Below, in pieces: positions 43,252-52,757 of a DNA stretch of 64,000 bases. Made by a program: the position numbers and the translations under genes. The DNA lies in NCBI GenBank assembly GCA_016713725.1, contig JADJOO010000016.1, positions 82,450 to 146,449 on the forward strand. Reading direction: 5' to 3'. Under the pieces are notes generated by a model, which saw only the letters and a list, made by a program, of their open reading frames with translations, was not told the origin of the DNA and did not search any database. Position 1 is the stretch's first letter, and every line of letters begins with the position of its first letter. The stretch comes from Pseudomonadota bacterium (lineage in GTDB: Bacteria; Pseudomonadota; Gammaproteobacteria; Steroidobacterales; Steroidobacteraceae).

Positions 43252-44166
43252 ATGAACCTCACGCTGGGAATGATTGGACTGGGCCGGATGGGCGGCAACA
43301 TGAGCCGCCGCATCACGCGTGCGGGCCACGTGGTGATCGCCTGGGACCGGGCGGCCGAGGCTCGAGCGGCATTGGCGGGCGAGCCGCGCCTGGTTGCGGT
43401 CGTCACGCTGGAGGAACTCGTGGCGAACCTGCCATCGCCGAAAATCGTCTGGCTGATGTTGCCCGCTGGGGCGCCCACGGACGAGACGCTGCAACGGCTG
43501 GTGCCGCTGTTGTTGCCTGGCGATGTCGTCATCGACGGTGCCAACGCGATGTACAAGGACAGCCAGCGTCATGCGGCAACGCTTGCTGAGCGCGGATTGT
43601 CGTTCGTCGATGCCGGCGTGTCGGGAGGTGTCTGGGGTCTGGAGAACGGGTACGGCTTGATGGTGGGCGGCGACGTTGCGGCCGTGCGAACGATCGAACC
43701 CGTGTTGCGCGCCCTGGCTCCGGCGGAAGACCGTGGCTGGGTGCGTTGCGGGCCGGCCGGTGCTGGGCACTTCACCAAGATGGTCCACAACGGCATCGAG
43801 TACGGAATGATGCAGGCCTACGCCGAAGGGCTGGCGCTGATGCGCGCCAAGAGCGAGTTTGCGCTCGACCTGCCGCAGATCACGGAAGCCTGGCGACACG
43901 GCACGGTGATCCGGTCGTGGCTGCTGGACCTCACGGCCGAGCTCCTGGCGCATGACGCGACACTCGAGTCGACGGCGCCGTTCGTCGCGGACTCCGGGGA
44001 AGGCCGCTGGACGGCCATCGAGTCCATCGAACTCGGTGTGCCAACGCCCGTCATGACGCTCTCGTTGATGGAGCGCTTCGCGAGCCAGGGCAAAGGCGAT
44101 TTCACCAACCGACTGCTGGCACGCATGCGCCAGGCTTTCGGCGGGCATGCGGTGAAGTCGAAGTAA
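43252..44166 (+). CDS. gnd: 6-phosphogluconate dehydrogenase, short form
   Basis: 304 residues from ATG 43252. Rossmann start MNLTLGMIGLGRMGGNMSRR, then GVSGGVWGLENGYGLMVGG and GAGHFTKMVHNGIEYGMMQAYAEG with the catalytic Lys and His-Asn. The protein is about 170 residues shorter than the E. coli Gnd, as in the NAD-preferring short forms. It would oxidise 6-phosphogluconate to ribulose-5-phosphate and CO2. It converges on zwf; no pgl gene is seen between them. Confidence 0.9.
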   Translation: MNLTLGMIGLGRMGGNMSRRITRAGHVVIAWDRAAEARAALAGEPRLVAVVTLEELVANLPSPKIVWLMLPAGAPTDETLQRLVPLLLPGDVVIDGANAMYKDSQRHAATLAERGLSFVDAGVSGGVWGLENGYGLMVGGDVAAVRTIEPVLRALAPAEDRGWVRCGPAGAGHFTKMVHNGIEYGMMQAYAEGLALMRAKSEFALDLPQITEAWRHGTVIRSWLLDLTAELLAHDATLESTAPFVADSGEGRWTAIESIELGVPTPVMTLSLMERFASQGKGDFTNRLLARMRQAFGGHAVKSK

Positions 44167-44209
44167 CGGTCGAGTTCGTCGGGTCGCCCGGCGCCGAGGC
44201 GCAGTCTGG

Positions 44210-45613
44210 TCAGCCGCAGGGTGTCGAAGCTGAAACCGACGGCGGGTCGTACCAGCCGCCAAAGCGTTCGACCATGCGCGCCGCGCCATCCGGTCCCCAG
44301 CTGCCCGACGCATATCTTTCTGCCTGGGGACCGCTGGCCAGCAGCCGATCCACGATGTCCCAGGCCACCTCGACGGAATCCTGGCGCGCGAACAACGTCG
44401 CGTCGCCACGCATTGCATCGCCCAACAGTCGCTCGTACGGCGTCATCTCGTCAGTCCGCGAATTGCAGGCATAGAGTTCGGTCTCAACGCCCACCATCGC
44501 TTCGCCGGCATCCTTGGTGCGGACACCGAGCGCAATCGCAATTCGGTCCGGTCCGAGCCTGAACCGCAGGTAATTCGCGCGTGGCGGCAGTGTTTCATCG
44601 AACAGTCGCTGTGGCGGACGTCGAAACGTCGCCATCACCTCGGTCGCTGTCACCGGCAGCCGCTTCCCGGTCCGGATGAAGAATGGCACGTCGGCCCAGC
44701 GCCACGAGTCGATCTCGAAGCGCAGCGCCGCGTACGTTTCGGCATCCGAGTTCGGACTTACCCCGTCCTCGCTCCGATACCCCTCGTACTGGCCGCGCAC
44801 GATGTCGCGGCGGTCTGGATGCCGGATCGCGCGCAGCACCTTCATCTTTTCGTCGCGCATCGCTTCGGGGCCGGTGCCGACCGGTGGTTCCATCGCCAGG
44901 ATCGCCAGCACCTGCAGCAGGTGGTTCTGCACGACGTCCCGCACCGCGCCAAGTTCCTCGTACAGCCGGCCACGGCCCTCGACGCCGAATTGCTCGGCCA
45001 TGGTGATCTGGACGTGCTCGATGTGCGTGCGGTTCCAGAGCGGCTCGACGATGGAGTTGGCGAACCGGAAGTACAGCAGGTTCTGCACGGCTTCCTTGCC
45101 AAGGAAGTGATCGATGCGAAAGATGGAATTCTCATCGACGACCTGTTGCAGCGCCCGGTTGATCGTCTGCGCGCTCGACAGGTCGCGTCCCAGCGGCTTC
45201 TCGACGACGACACGGGCGTTCGCTGCGCAGCCCGAACTGCCGAGCTTGGCGGCGACCGCGGCGAACAGGCTTGGCGGAATGGCCAGGTAGTGGCACGGGC
45301 GCCTGGCGCCGTCCAGCGCTGCGCGTAACGCCACGAACGTGGTGTCGTCACGGTAGTCGCCATCGACGAGCTGCAGCCTGGCTTCGAGACGCTGCAGCGC
45401 TGCCGGGTCGGTGCCGTCGCCGTGCTGCGCCAGGCTTTCCCGCAGCCGGGCGATCAAAGCCTCCTGCGTGACTCCACCTCGCGCGACGCCAACGACGATC
45501 TCCGGCAATCGTCCGCGTCTTTCGAGATTTTCGAGCGCCGGAAGTATCTTCTTGAAGGCAAGGTCGCCCGTGATGCCGAAGACGACCAATGCATCGGAGT
45601 ACTCGCCATTCAT
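44210..45613 (-). CDS. zwf: glucose-6-phosphate dehydrogenase
   Basis: 467 residues from ATG 45613. The coenzyme loop is VFGITGDLAFKKILPALENL. The substrate/catalytic motif is FRIDHFLGKEAVQNLLYFRFAN, and PFFIRTGKRLPV is also conserved. It catalyses the first oxidative step of the pentose phosphate pathway and provides NADPH. It is slightly shorter than the usual 490 residues. It lies next to gnd in opposite orientation. Confidence 0.93.
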   Translation of the reverse strand: MNGEYSDALVVFGITGDLAFKKILPALENLERRGRLPEIVVGVARGGVTQEALIARLRESLAQHGDGTDPAALQRLEARLQLVDGDYRDDTTFVALRAALDGARRPCHYLAIPPSLFAAVAAKLGSSGCAANARVVVEKPLGRDLSSAQTINRALQQVVDENSIFRIDHFLGKEAVQNLLYFRFANSIVEPLWNRTHIEHVQITMAEQFGVEGRGRLYEELGAVRDVVQNHLLQVLAILAMEPPVGTGPEAMRDEKMKVLRAIRHPDRRDIVRGQYEGYRSEDGVSPNSDAETYAALRFEIDSWRWADVPFFIRTGKRLPVTATEVMATFRRPPQRLFDETLPPRANYLRFRLGPDRIAIALGVRTKDAGEAMVGVETELYACNSRTDEMTPYERLLGDAMRGDATLFARQDSVEVAWDIVDRLLASGPQAERYASGSWGPDGAARMVERFGGWYDPPSVSASTPCG

Positions 45614-45649
45614 GTCGTCAGTTGCCGGGGTATCGACGTCATGAACGCG

Positions 45650-46711
45650 TTACGGCCGTTCCGGCAGCTGCAGGTGCTTGAGCACCCGATTGAGGTTCTT
45701 GCGGATTTCGGTGAGCTGGCCCAGCGCTGCAAGAGTCCGCATGAAGTCCTTCAACGGCTGCAGCGGATAGCCGCCGTAGTGTCCCGGTTCGGGCACGTCG
45801 CTGGTCACCGTCGAACGCCCTGCCAGCACGACGTCGTCCGCCAGCTTGAGGTGCGCCGACACCACGCTGTTGCCGCCGGTCATGAAACGTCGTCCGATCG
45901 TCGTCGAGCCCGCCATCATGAAGCCCGCGGTGTAGAACCCGTCTTCGCCCAGGTCGCAGTTGTGCGCGATGTGGCAGAGGTTGTCGATCTTGGTGCCCGA
46001 ACGGACATGGGTCGACGACAGCGTCGCGCGATCGATCGCGCAGTTGCTGCCGATCTCGACCTCGTCGCCGATGCGCACGTTGCCCAGGTGCGACAGCTTC
46101 TGCGGCCGCCGGCTCGCGCCAACCGCATAGCCAAAACCGTCGCTGCCGACGCTGGTGTGCGGATGCACCTCGCAGTCGCGGCCAAGTTCACATCCAGCGC
46201 CCACGAAGACATGCGGATGCAGCACGGTGTTGGGACCGAGCCGCGCATCGTTCTCGACGACGACATGCGACCCGATGCAGCAGCCGTCACCGATGTTGGC
46301 GTTGGCGCCGATCACGCAGTACGGACCAAGGAGGACGTCCGCGCCGATCGTGGCTGACGCGTGGACGATGGCCGTGGGATGACGTTCGCCCCATTGGGCG
46401 AAGCGCTCGCGTTTTTGGTCGAAATGCTTGAGCAAAACCGCCATTCCCATCGACATGGCCTTGACCGAAAAGCAGCAGCCAAAGCCGGCTTCCACCGCGA
46501 CCAGCTGATCGGCAATGTCGCGCTGCACGACGAGTATGGCGGCTCCGCGTTCGCGCGCGGTGGCGAGCTGCGCCTGGTCGCTGACGAAGACGAGGCTAGC
46601 AGGACCGACATCGCACGGCACGTGGCAGTGGGTGGCAGTTGCATCCAGGTCGCCGCGCAGGTACGTGAAGACGTCCCCATGGCTGCCCTGGACCGTGTGT
46701 GCATCGAGCAT
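45650..46711 (-). CDS. lpxD: LpxD-like UDP-3-O-acylglucosamine N-acyltransferase
   Basis: 353 residues from ATG 46711. An N-terminal uridine-binding-like domain (GPASLVFVSDQAQLATARERGAAILVV) is followed by a left-handed beta-helix of hexapeptide repeats, including GADVLLGPYCVIGANANIGD. NCAIDRATLSSTHVRSGTKID then LCHIAHNC carries the catalytic His. LpxD adds the N-linked 3-hydroxyacyl chain in lipid A synthesis. It is not in the usual bamA-skp-lpxD-fabZ-lpxA cluster but beside a desaturase, so it may be a second copy for a special acyl chain. Confidence 0.85.
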   Translation of the reverse strand: MLDAHTVQGSHGDVFTYLRGDLDATATHCHVPCDVGPASLVFVSDQAQLATARERGAAILVVQRDIADQLVAVEAGFGCCFSVKAMSMGMAVLLKHFDQKRERFAQWGERHPTAIVHASATIGADVLLGPYCVIGANANIGDGCCIGSHVVVENDARLGPNTVLHPHVFVGAGCELGRDCEVHPHTSVGSDGFGYAVGASRRPQKLSHLGNVRIGDEVEIGSNCAIDRATLSSTHVRSGTKIDNLCHIAHNCDLGEDGFYTAGFMMAGSTTIGRRFMTGGNSVVSAHLKLADDVVLAGRSTVTSDVPEPGHYGGYPLQPLKDFMRTLAALGQLTEIRKNLNRVLKHLQLPERP

Positions 46712-46767
46712 GGAGATCCCTTCTGGTAATGGACGGCCGGTGCGCTGTGGCCCGGCCGGGAGCGGCC

Positions 46768-47838
46768 TCAGGCGACCGCGTTCGCCAGCGTCACGCGGGC
46801 GGTCACCTTGCCGTCGAAGTCCAGCCACTGGTGATTGGCAAAATCGTACAACTTGCAGCGCTGCACGACGTCCATGTACGTGCGCGGGGTGATGCGGTAA
46901 TCGCAAAGATCCGGAAACCTGTCGCGCAGCACCTGCTGGGCTGCCCGCAGCATGAACATCGGGATTCCCGGGTTCAGGTGATGCGCGTTGTGTTCCATGA
47001 TGTTGTGCATCAGGCGGTCGATGCCCCACGGAAAGCGCACGCAGGCAGTGGAGGTGAGGTAGGCGCGGTTGCGCTGCCATTCATGGCGGTTCTGGAACCA
47101 GGCGATGCCCGGGTTCGTGTGATGCAGGTACACCACGAAGCCGATCACGCCGTTCCACAACAGGAACGGGACGACGACCGCCAGCACGACGAGCAGCGAG
47201 GCTGATTGCTCCGTTGCCGCTGCGGTGTACACGACGCCGCTGACCCAGGCGGCGGCGAACGCCGTCACGAGCAGGCTGTCGAACTTGTACTTGCGGCGGC
47301 TCGAGCCGATTTCCTTCTGGCTGGCGAAGTACAGCTTCTTCCACCACATCTCATACAGGTAGTACGCACCCCAACCGAGGCCCGACCGATACAACCGCTC
47401 GAGTGCCCGGCGGTAACCCGGCAGCGCGTCGAATTCGGCTTTGGAGTAAGGCGCCCAGACCTGGTCGCGGCCCTTGAGGTTATTGAAGCCGTGGTGAGCC
47501 GTGTTGTGACCCATCTCCCACAGGCTGAACGCGGTCATCGACGGCAGGAATGCGATTCGTCCGCAGACGGCATTGAGCCGTGCGCTCGAGAAGAAACTGC
47601 CATGGCAGGCGTCGTGGCCGACGAGAAAAAGCCGGACGATCGCAAACGACACGACCAGCGTGCCGAGCAGTTTCAGCAGCAGGCTATCGGCAAGCAGGAC
47701 GATCGCGGTTCCCGCACTGAAAAATGCGATATCGAGCAGCAGCACCAATGCCGGCAGCAGGATCTGCGTCCTGGAAGTCTCGAAGGAACACAGCAGGGCT
47801 TTGCGGTTCCAGGTATTCGCTTGCGTGCTGGCTTGCAT
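46768..47838 (-). CDS. fatty acid desaturase, omega-6/delta-12-like
   Basis: 356 residues from ATG 47838. The membrane desaturase histidine boxes are HDACH, HNTAHH and HNAHH. The spacing with four hydrophobic segments and the YEMWWKKLYF region resemble delta-12 or acyl-lipid desaturases, not the delta-9 type encoded at 19199-20140. It starts 56 bases before lpxD on the same strand and probably shares its transcript, linking desaturation with lipid A or outer-membrane lipid. Confidence 0.87.
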   Translation of the reverse strand: MQASTQANTWNRKALLCSFETSRTQILLPALVLLLDIAFFSAGTAIVLLADSLLLKLLGTLVVSFAIVRLFLVGHDACHGSFFSSARLNAVCGRIAFLPSMTAFSLWEMGHNTAHHGFNNLKGRDQVWAPYSKAEFDALPGYRRALERLYRSGLGWGAYYLYEMWWKKLYFASQKEIGSSRRKYKFDSLLVTAFAAAWVSGVVYTAAATEQSASLLVVLAVVVPFLLWNGVIGFVVYLHHTNPGIAWFQNRHEWQRNRAYLTSTACVRFPWGIDRLMHNIMEHNAHHLNPGIPMFMLRAAQQVLRDRFPDLCDYRITPRTYMDVVQRCKLYDFANHQWLDFDGKVTARVTLANAVA

Positions 47839-48002
47839 GTCGTGGGACGCCTCGTCGGTCCGTAGGAAGACAGCGCGGACGCGACAGCAAAAGGCAGCGC
47901 GCGGTCGCTCATTGTACTCCAGGTGGGTCGACATGACTTGACGCGGTGCAACGCACGGTCTGGACGGTTCAGGCCAGCGCAGCGAGCAGGTCGGCGTGCA
48001 TG

Positions 48003-49151
48003 TCAGCGCCCGGGTTTCCTGTCCGTGTCGAGGCGATCGTGGCGCCGCAGCATTTCCTGCAGTCGCGCGTGATCGATCGCCACGAGGCGATTGCCGTCGA
48101 TGCCAGTCATGGTTCGCGCCGCCACCAGCGCGTTGACGATGGCCTCCTCCGTGGCCAGCACCGTGGCTTCGAACAGGCCGTCGAGGCGGTCGTTCGGAAC
48201 GAAGGCAGCCTGCTGCAGACTTTCCGTCGCGGTGGCTGCGGCCGAATTCGCCGTCGAGAACGCGAGGAAGATGTCGCCCGAGCCGTTGCCCGCCGTGCCA
48301 CCGGTGCGCGCGATACCCATCGCGGCGCGCCGCGCGATGCGCTTGAGTTGCGACGGCAGCAGCGGCGCGTCGGTCGCGACGACGACGATGATCGAACCGA
48401 GTTCATTGACGGGGCCGCTCTCCTTGGTGAACGGCGAGTCTTCGGGCCAGTCGCGGCCGATTGGGATGCCGGCAACCTGCAACTGCGAACGACGGCCGAA
48501 GTTCGACTGCACCAGGACTCCGACCGTGTAATCGGCAATGCCGTGCACCCGGACGCGACGTGACGACGTTCCCGTGCCGCCCTTGAATTCAAACGTGTGC
48601 ATGCCCGTGCCGCCGCCGATATTGCCTTCGGCAATGACGCCCCCGCGCGCACCGTCCAGTGCGGCAAAGACGTGTTCGCGCTGCACGTGGAAGCCGTTGA
48701 GGTCGTTGAGGTAGCCGTCCCAGGTCTCCGCTACCACGGGCAGGCCCCACAGTTGCTCCGTGCCACCGTTCTGCAGCATCCATGCGATCACCGAATCGCG
48801 CACGACACCCACGCTGTGCGTGTTCGTGATCAGGATCGGAGTGCCGACGATGCCGGACTCCTCGATCCAGATCGTGCCCGTCATCTCGCCGTTGCCATTG
48901 CCGACGGCGTAGCCGCCAAAGACTCCGCTCAGGTCCTTGCGGCCGCGTGGCAGCACCGCGGTCACGCCAGTGCGCACCGGGCCCTTGCCGACCACGAGCT
49001 TGCCGTCACCCGCAATCAGCGTCGTGTAACCGACCTCGACGCCCGCGACGTCGGTGATCGCATTGAGCGGCCCGGGCGAGCCCGGAAACGGAATGCCGAG
49101 ATCGCGGGCTCGCGGTTCGGCGGCGGAGACTGTGCCCATGCTGAGGATCAC
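48003..49151 (-). CDS. P1-family peptidase (DmpA/BapA-like)
   Basis: 382 residues from GTG 49151. Self-cleaving N-terminal-nucleophile hydrolase: GSPGPLNAITDVAGVEVGYTT at the start, GYAVGNGNGEMTGT, VIAEGNIGGGTGMHTFEFKGG and the autocleavage site GNGSGDIFLAFST, whose Ser becomes the new N-terminal nucleophile. DmpA-type enzymes release N-terminal D- or beta-amino acids. A complete signal peptide appears only if one assumes an indel near 49183, joining MSTHETRFLTRA to LVLVALTGVI. The peptidase is therefore probably exported. Confidence 0.85.
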   Translation of the reverse strand: MILSMGTVSAAEPRARDLGIPFPGSPGPLNAITDVAGVEVGYTTLIAGDGKLVVGKGPVRTGVTAVLPRGRKDLSGVFGGYAVGNGNGEMTGTIWIEESGIVGTPILITNTHSVGVVRDSVIAWMLQNGGTEQLWGLPVVAETWDGYLNDLNGFHVQREHVFAALDGARGGVIAEGNIGGGTGMHTFEFKGGTGTSSRRVRVHGIADYTVGVLVQSNFGRRSQLQVAGIPIGRDWPEDSPFTKESGPVNELGSIIVVVATDAPLLPSQLKRIARRAAMGIARTGGTAGNGSGDIFLAFSTANSAAATATESLQQAAFVPNDRLDGLFEATVLATEEAIVNALVAARTMTGIDGNRLVAIDHARLQEMLRRHDRLDTDRKPGR

Positions 49152-49386
49152 TCCGGTTAAGGCGACGAGGACGAGCGCGCGTCAGGAATCGAGTTTCGTG
49201 CGTCGACATGTGCGTCACCGTTGGCAGCTGCGCCGGGGGATTGCCCAGGCGCAGGGGAATGCCTGATGGTGCCGTGCAGTGGGCCGGGCCCGTCGAAAAT
49301 ACGGTTTTGGCCCGGTTAGTCAAGGCGAGCCGTCAGGGCGCGGCCCCGGGGTATGCTTGGCATTCAAAGACCGGCAGGGGGAATTC

Positions 49387-50754
49387 GTGAATTCATCCAA
49401 TCGTGCCCGTTCAAGGCAGACCGCGCCTGCGTCCCGTTGCTTCGCATTTCTGGCCGCCGCGCTCGTCGTCTTGACTCACTCCGTTGCTGTCCAGGCGGCT
49501 GACGCGCCGCCGGTATTCGCAAGCGCTGCGGACACTGATCCGGTCACGCTTGGCTGGATGGCGGGATACCCGCCGCCACTCGACAAGCAGATCCGGTACG
49601 ACGACGGCAGCCACTACCGTTTTCCGCAATGGCGCTGGAGCTTCTCGCACTGGCGCGAGGTCATGCCATCGGCGGAAGTATTGCGGGGAACGGGTCCCGT
49701 GACTCCGCTGGTTCGCGCTGAACGCGACGACCTCGATGCGGTCACCTTCACGCCTCCCGGCGGATCCACGCCGCTCACCTGGGCGGATTCACTGGCGACC
49801 AACTACACCGATGGCATCGTCGTGCTCCATCGCGGGCGCATGGTCTACGAGCGGTATTTCGGCGCGCTCTCGGCCGAGCGGTCGCACATTGCTTTTTCGG
49901 TCACGAAGTCGGTCATCGGCACGCTGGCAGCGATGCTGGTGGCCGAAGGCAAGCTCGACGCGGCGGCGCCGGTGTCGCGCTACCTGCCCGAGCTGGCGGC
50001 CGGTGGTTTCGGCGATGCGACGGTGGGCCAGGTCCTCGACATGACGACGGCGCTGGATTTTTCCGAGAACTACGTCGGCGGTTCGGATTCGTTCCTGTCG
50101 TTTGCGCGCGCCGCAGGCATGTTTCCGCGCCCGGCGGGCTACACGGGCCCGTCGTCGATCCTGCAGTTCCTGCCGACAGTCGCGCGCAAGGGCAACCACG
50201 GCGAGGCGTTCACCTACCGTTCGCCGAACACGGAAGTCCTGGGCTGGCTGATTGCTCGGGTGACCGGCAAGCGACCCGAGCTCGTCCTGCAGGAGCGCAT
50301 CTGGAGCCGGTTGGGCGCCGAATCCGATGCATTCATCGCGTTGGACCCGTCGGGCGCAGCAGTCGCGTCCGGAGGCTTCAATTGCCGGTTGCGCGACCTG
50401 GCACGGTTCGGCGAAATGATCCGCCTGCAGGGCAGGTACAACGGGCAGCAGATCGTGCCCGCGGCTGTCATCGCAGACATTCGCAAGGGCGGGAGTCCCG
50501 AAGCATTCGTGCCCGCGGGTTACAAGACCTTGCCGGGCTGGAGCTACAGGAAGCAGTGGTGGATCTCGCACGATGACCACGGCACCTTCATGGCTCGCGG
50601 CATTCACGGGCAGGCGATCTACATCGACCCGAAAGCGGAGATGGTCATCGCACGGTTCGCGTCCCACCCGCGTGCGGGCAACATGCACTTCGATCCAACG
50701 TCGCTCCCGGCGTTTCGGGCAATCGCCGAGCAGCTGCTGCGCAAGCCACGTTGA
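49387..50754 (+). CDS. exported serine hydrolase, NylB/beta-lactamase family
   Basis: 455 residues from GTG 49387. The signal peptide ends near VAVQAADAPP. Catalytic motifs are FSVTKSVIGTLAAML (SxxK), the Tyr in FTYRSPNTEVLGWLIA, and FMARGIHGQAIYIDP at the third-motif position. This arrangement is that of 6-aminohexanoate-dimer hydrolase-like enzymes. A periplasmic esterase or amidase is likely. It precedes the DUF885 peptidase in the same direction with 57 bases between. Confidence 0.83.
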   Translation: MNSSNRARSRQTAPASRCFAFLAAALVVLTHSVAVQAADAPPVFASAADTDPVTLGWMAGYPPPLDKQIRYDDGSHYRFPQWRWSFSHWREVMPSAEVLRGTGPVTPLVRAERDDLDAVTFTPPGGSTPLTWADSLATNYTDGIVVLHRGRMVYERYFGALSAERSHIAFSVTKSVIGTLAAMLVAEGKLDAAAPVSRYLPELAAGGFGDATVGQVLDMTTALDFSENYVGGSDSFLSFARAAGMFPRPAGYTGPSSILQFLPTVARKGNHGEAFTYRSPNTEVLGWLIARVTGKRPELVLQERIWSRLGAESDAFIALDPSGAAVASGGFNCRLRDLARFGEMIRLQGRYNGQQIVPAAVIADIRKGGSPEAFVPAGYKTLPGWSYRKQWWISHDDHGTFMARGIHGQAIYIDPKAEMVIARFASHPRAGNMHFDPTSLPAFRAIAEQLLRKPR

Positions 50755-50811
50755 ACGCGACGCTTCCTCGGTATAGTGCCGCGTTTTTCGGCCAGTCACT
50801 GGGAGCGCGCG

Positions 50812-52674
50812 ATGACGATGCGGAAAGTCGGGAAGGTGTTGGCATGGATCGGCGGCCTGCTCGTTACCGGCCTGGCCGCGGCGTCGATGTGGTTCTGGTT
50901 CACACCCGTCGGGCTGAACAACTACGTCAACAAGATCACCCTGCAGTTGACTGCCGACTCGCCGGAGATCCTCACGCAGCTCGGTTTCATCGACAACACG
51001 CCATTCGACTTCCACAGCGGCAAGCTCGACGACCAGACCAAGGCGCACGAGGACGAAGTCCTGGCCCGGCTGCGGAAGACGCGCGCCGGTCTCGACAAGT
51101 ACGGTCCTGACGGCCTCTCGGGCCAGGAACTCATCACCTGGAAGACCACGGCGTGGTTCCTCGACGACCTGATCCGGCAGGGCGAATTCGAGCACAACGG
51201 CTACCGCGTCAACCAGATTTCCGGCGTCATGGTCAGCACTCCGCAATTCCTCACCGATGCCCACGTCATCAAGAAGGAGCGCAGTGTCGAGCGGTACCTG
51301 TCGCGCCTCGCCGAATTCGGTCGCGTCCTGCGCGAGACGAAGGTGCGGGTCGAAGACGACCGTGCGGCCGGCGTGATCCCGCCGGACTTCGTGATCGACC
51401 AGGCCCTGGTCGGCATGCGCGCGTTTATCGCCGACGGTGCCGCCAGGAATCCGCTGGTCGCAACGCTCCCGGCGAAGCTCGAGAAGGTCGCGTCGCTCAC
51501 GGCTGACGAGCGCCAGGCCTACATCAAGCGTGCCGAGGAACTCGTCGCCAGCGAAGTGATCCCGGGCTACCAGGCGATGATCGCGCTGTTCGAGGACATG
51601 CGTCCGCAGTCGAGCCACGACGCCGGCATCTGGCGCATTCCCGACGGCGACCGCATCTACGCGGCCGCCTTGCAGTCGAGCACGACCACCCAACTGTCGG
51701 CCGACGAGATCCACGCGCTCGGCGTGTCGGAGGTGGAGCGCATCGAGCTCGAGATGGTGGCGATCCTCGATGCCCAGGGAATCCAGGGCACGACGCTTGC
51801 CGAGCGCATCGAGCAGTTGAACACCGCTCCGGCACAGAACTTCCCGAATACCGACGCCGGCCGCGCTGAAATGATCGCGTACCTGCATGTGATCAACGAC
51901 CGTGTCATGGCGGCAGCGCCGAGGTTCTTCCTGACTATCCCGCCGCAGCCGCTCGAGATCGTGCGCGTGCCGGAGTATTCCCAGGATTCGTCACCAGGCG
52001 GCTACTACAACCCCCCGGCGCTCGATGGTTCGCGGCCGGGCCGTTTCTACATCAACCAGAAAGACACGGCCGACAACCCGAAATGGACGTTGCCCACGCT
52101 GATGATTCACGAAGGCGCGCCGGGTCATCACTTCCAGCTCTCCGCGCAGCAGCTGATCAAGGGCGTGCCGATGTTGCGAAAGGTGCTGCCGTTCGGCGCC
52201 TATGCCGAAGGCTGGGCGCTGTATGCCGAACGCGTCGCGAAGGTCGACATGGGTTTCTACGACACGGACCCACTCGGGGACCTCGGCCGGCTGCAGGCGG
52301 AGATGTTCCGAGCGGTTCGTCTCGTCGTCGACACCGGCATGCACGCCAGGCACTGGTCGCGCGAACAGTCGATCGAGTACATGGTTGCGAAGACAGGCAT
52401 GACCGAAGCCGAAGTCACGCGCGAGATCGAGCGCTACGTCGTGTGGCCGGGCCAGGCCACGTCGTACAAAGTCGGGCAGTTGGCGATCCTGCGAATGCGC
52501 GACGAAGCCCAGAAGGCCCTCGGACCACGTTTCGACCTGCGGGGATTCCATGAAGTGGTCCTGATGAACGGCTCGATGCCGCTCGCCGTGCTCGAGGATG
52601 TGGTGCGGGAGTGGATCAAGTGCAGCAGGCCAGGCCGGCCGCCTACGGGCGACCCTCAGATCCGGTTACGGTAA
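50812..52674 (+). CDS. DUF885 zinc-peptidase-like protein
   Basis: 620 residues from ATG 50812. An N-terminal signal anchor (VLAWIGGLLVTGLAAASMWFWF) is followed by a long helical domain. The metal site is MIHEGAPGHHFQ, that is HExxxxH, with AYAEGWALYAERV supplying the next conserved Glu. DUF885 proteins are thought to be periplasmic metallo-carboxypeptidases or dipeptidases. It is intact and has normal length. Confidence 0.87.
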   Translation: MTMRKVGKVLAWIGGLLVTGLAAASMWFWFTPVGLNNYVNKITLQLTADSPEILTQLGFIDNTPFDFHSGKLDDQTKAHEDEVLARLRKTRAGLDKYGPDGLSGQELITWKTTAWFLDDLIRQGEFEHNGYRVNQISGVMVSTPQFLTDAHVIKKERSVERYLSRLAEFGRVLRETKVRVEDDRAAGVIPPDFVIDQALVGMRAFIADGAARNPLVATLPAKLEKVASLTADERQAYIKRAEELVASEVIPGYQAMIALFEDMRPQSSHDAGIWRIPDGDRIYAAALQSSTTTQLSADEIHALGVSEVERIELEMVAILDAQGIQGTTLAERIEQLNTAPAQNFPNTDAGRAEMIAYLHVINDRVMAAAPRFFLTIPPQPLEIVRVPEYSQDSSPGGYYNPPALDGSRPGRFYINQKDTADNPKWTLPTLMIHEGAPGHHFQLSAQQLIKGVPMLRKVLPFGAYAEGWALYAERVAKVDMGFYDTDPLGDLGRLQAEMFRAVRLVVDTGMHARHWSREQSIEYMVAKTGMTEAEVTREIERYVVWPGQATSYKVGQLAILRMRDEAQKALGPRFDLRGFHEVVLMNGSMPLAVLEDVVREWIKCSRPGRPPTGDPQIRLR

Positions 52675-52757
52675 TGGCCGCCTGCGGCGCGGCGGCGGGC
52701 TTACCGCGCGTATTTCACCGATTACCCGCGCGCTGCCGAAGTGCTAGCTTTTCCGTC

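Noticed and set aside
49789..51888. A 699-codon minus-strand frame opposite the serine hydrolase and DUF885 genes.
   Set aside because: Arg/Asp/His-rich antisense reading; both plus-strand genes have catalytic motifs and normal lengths.
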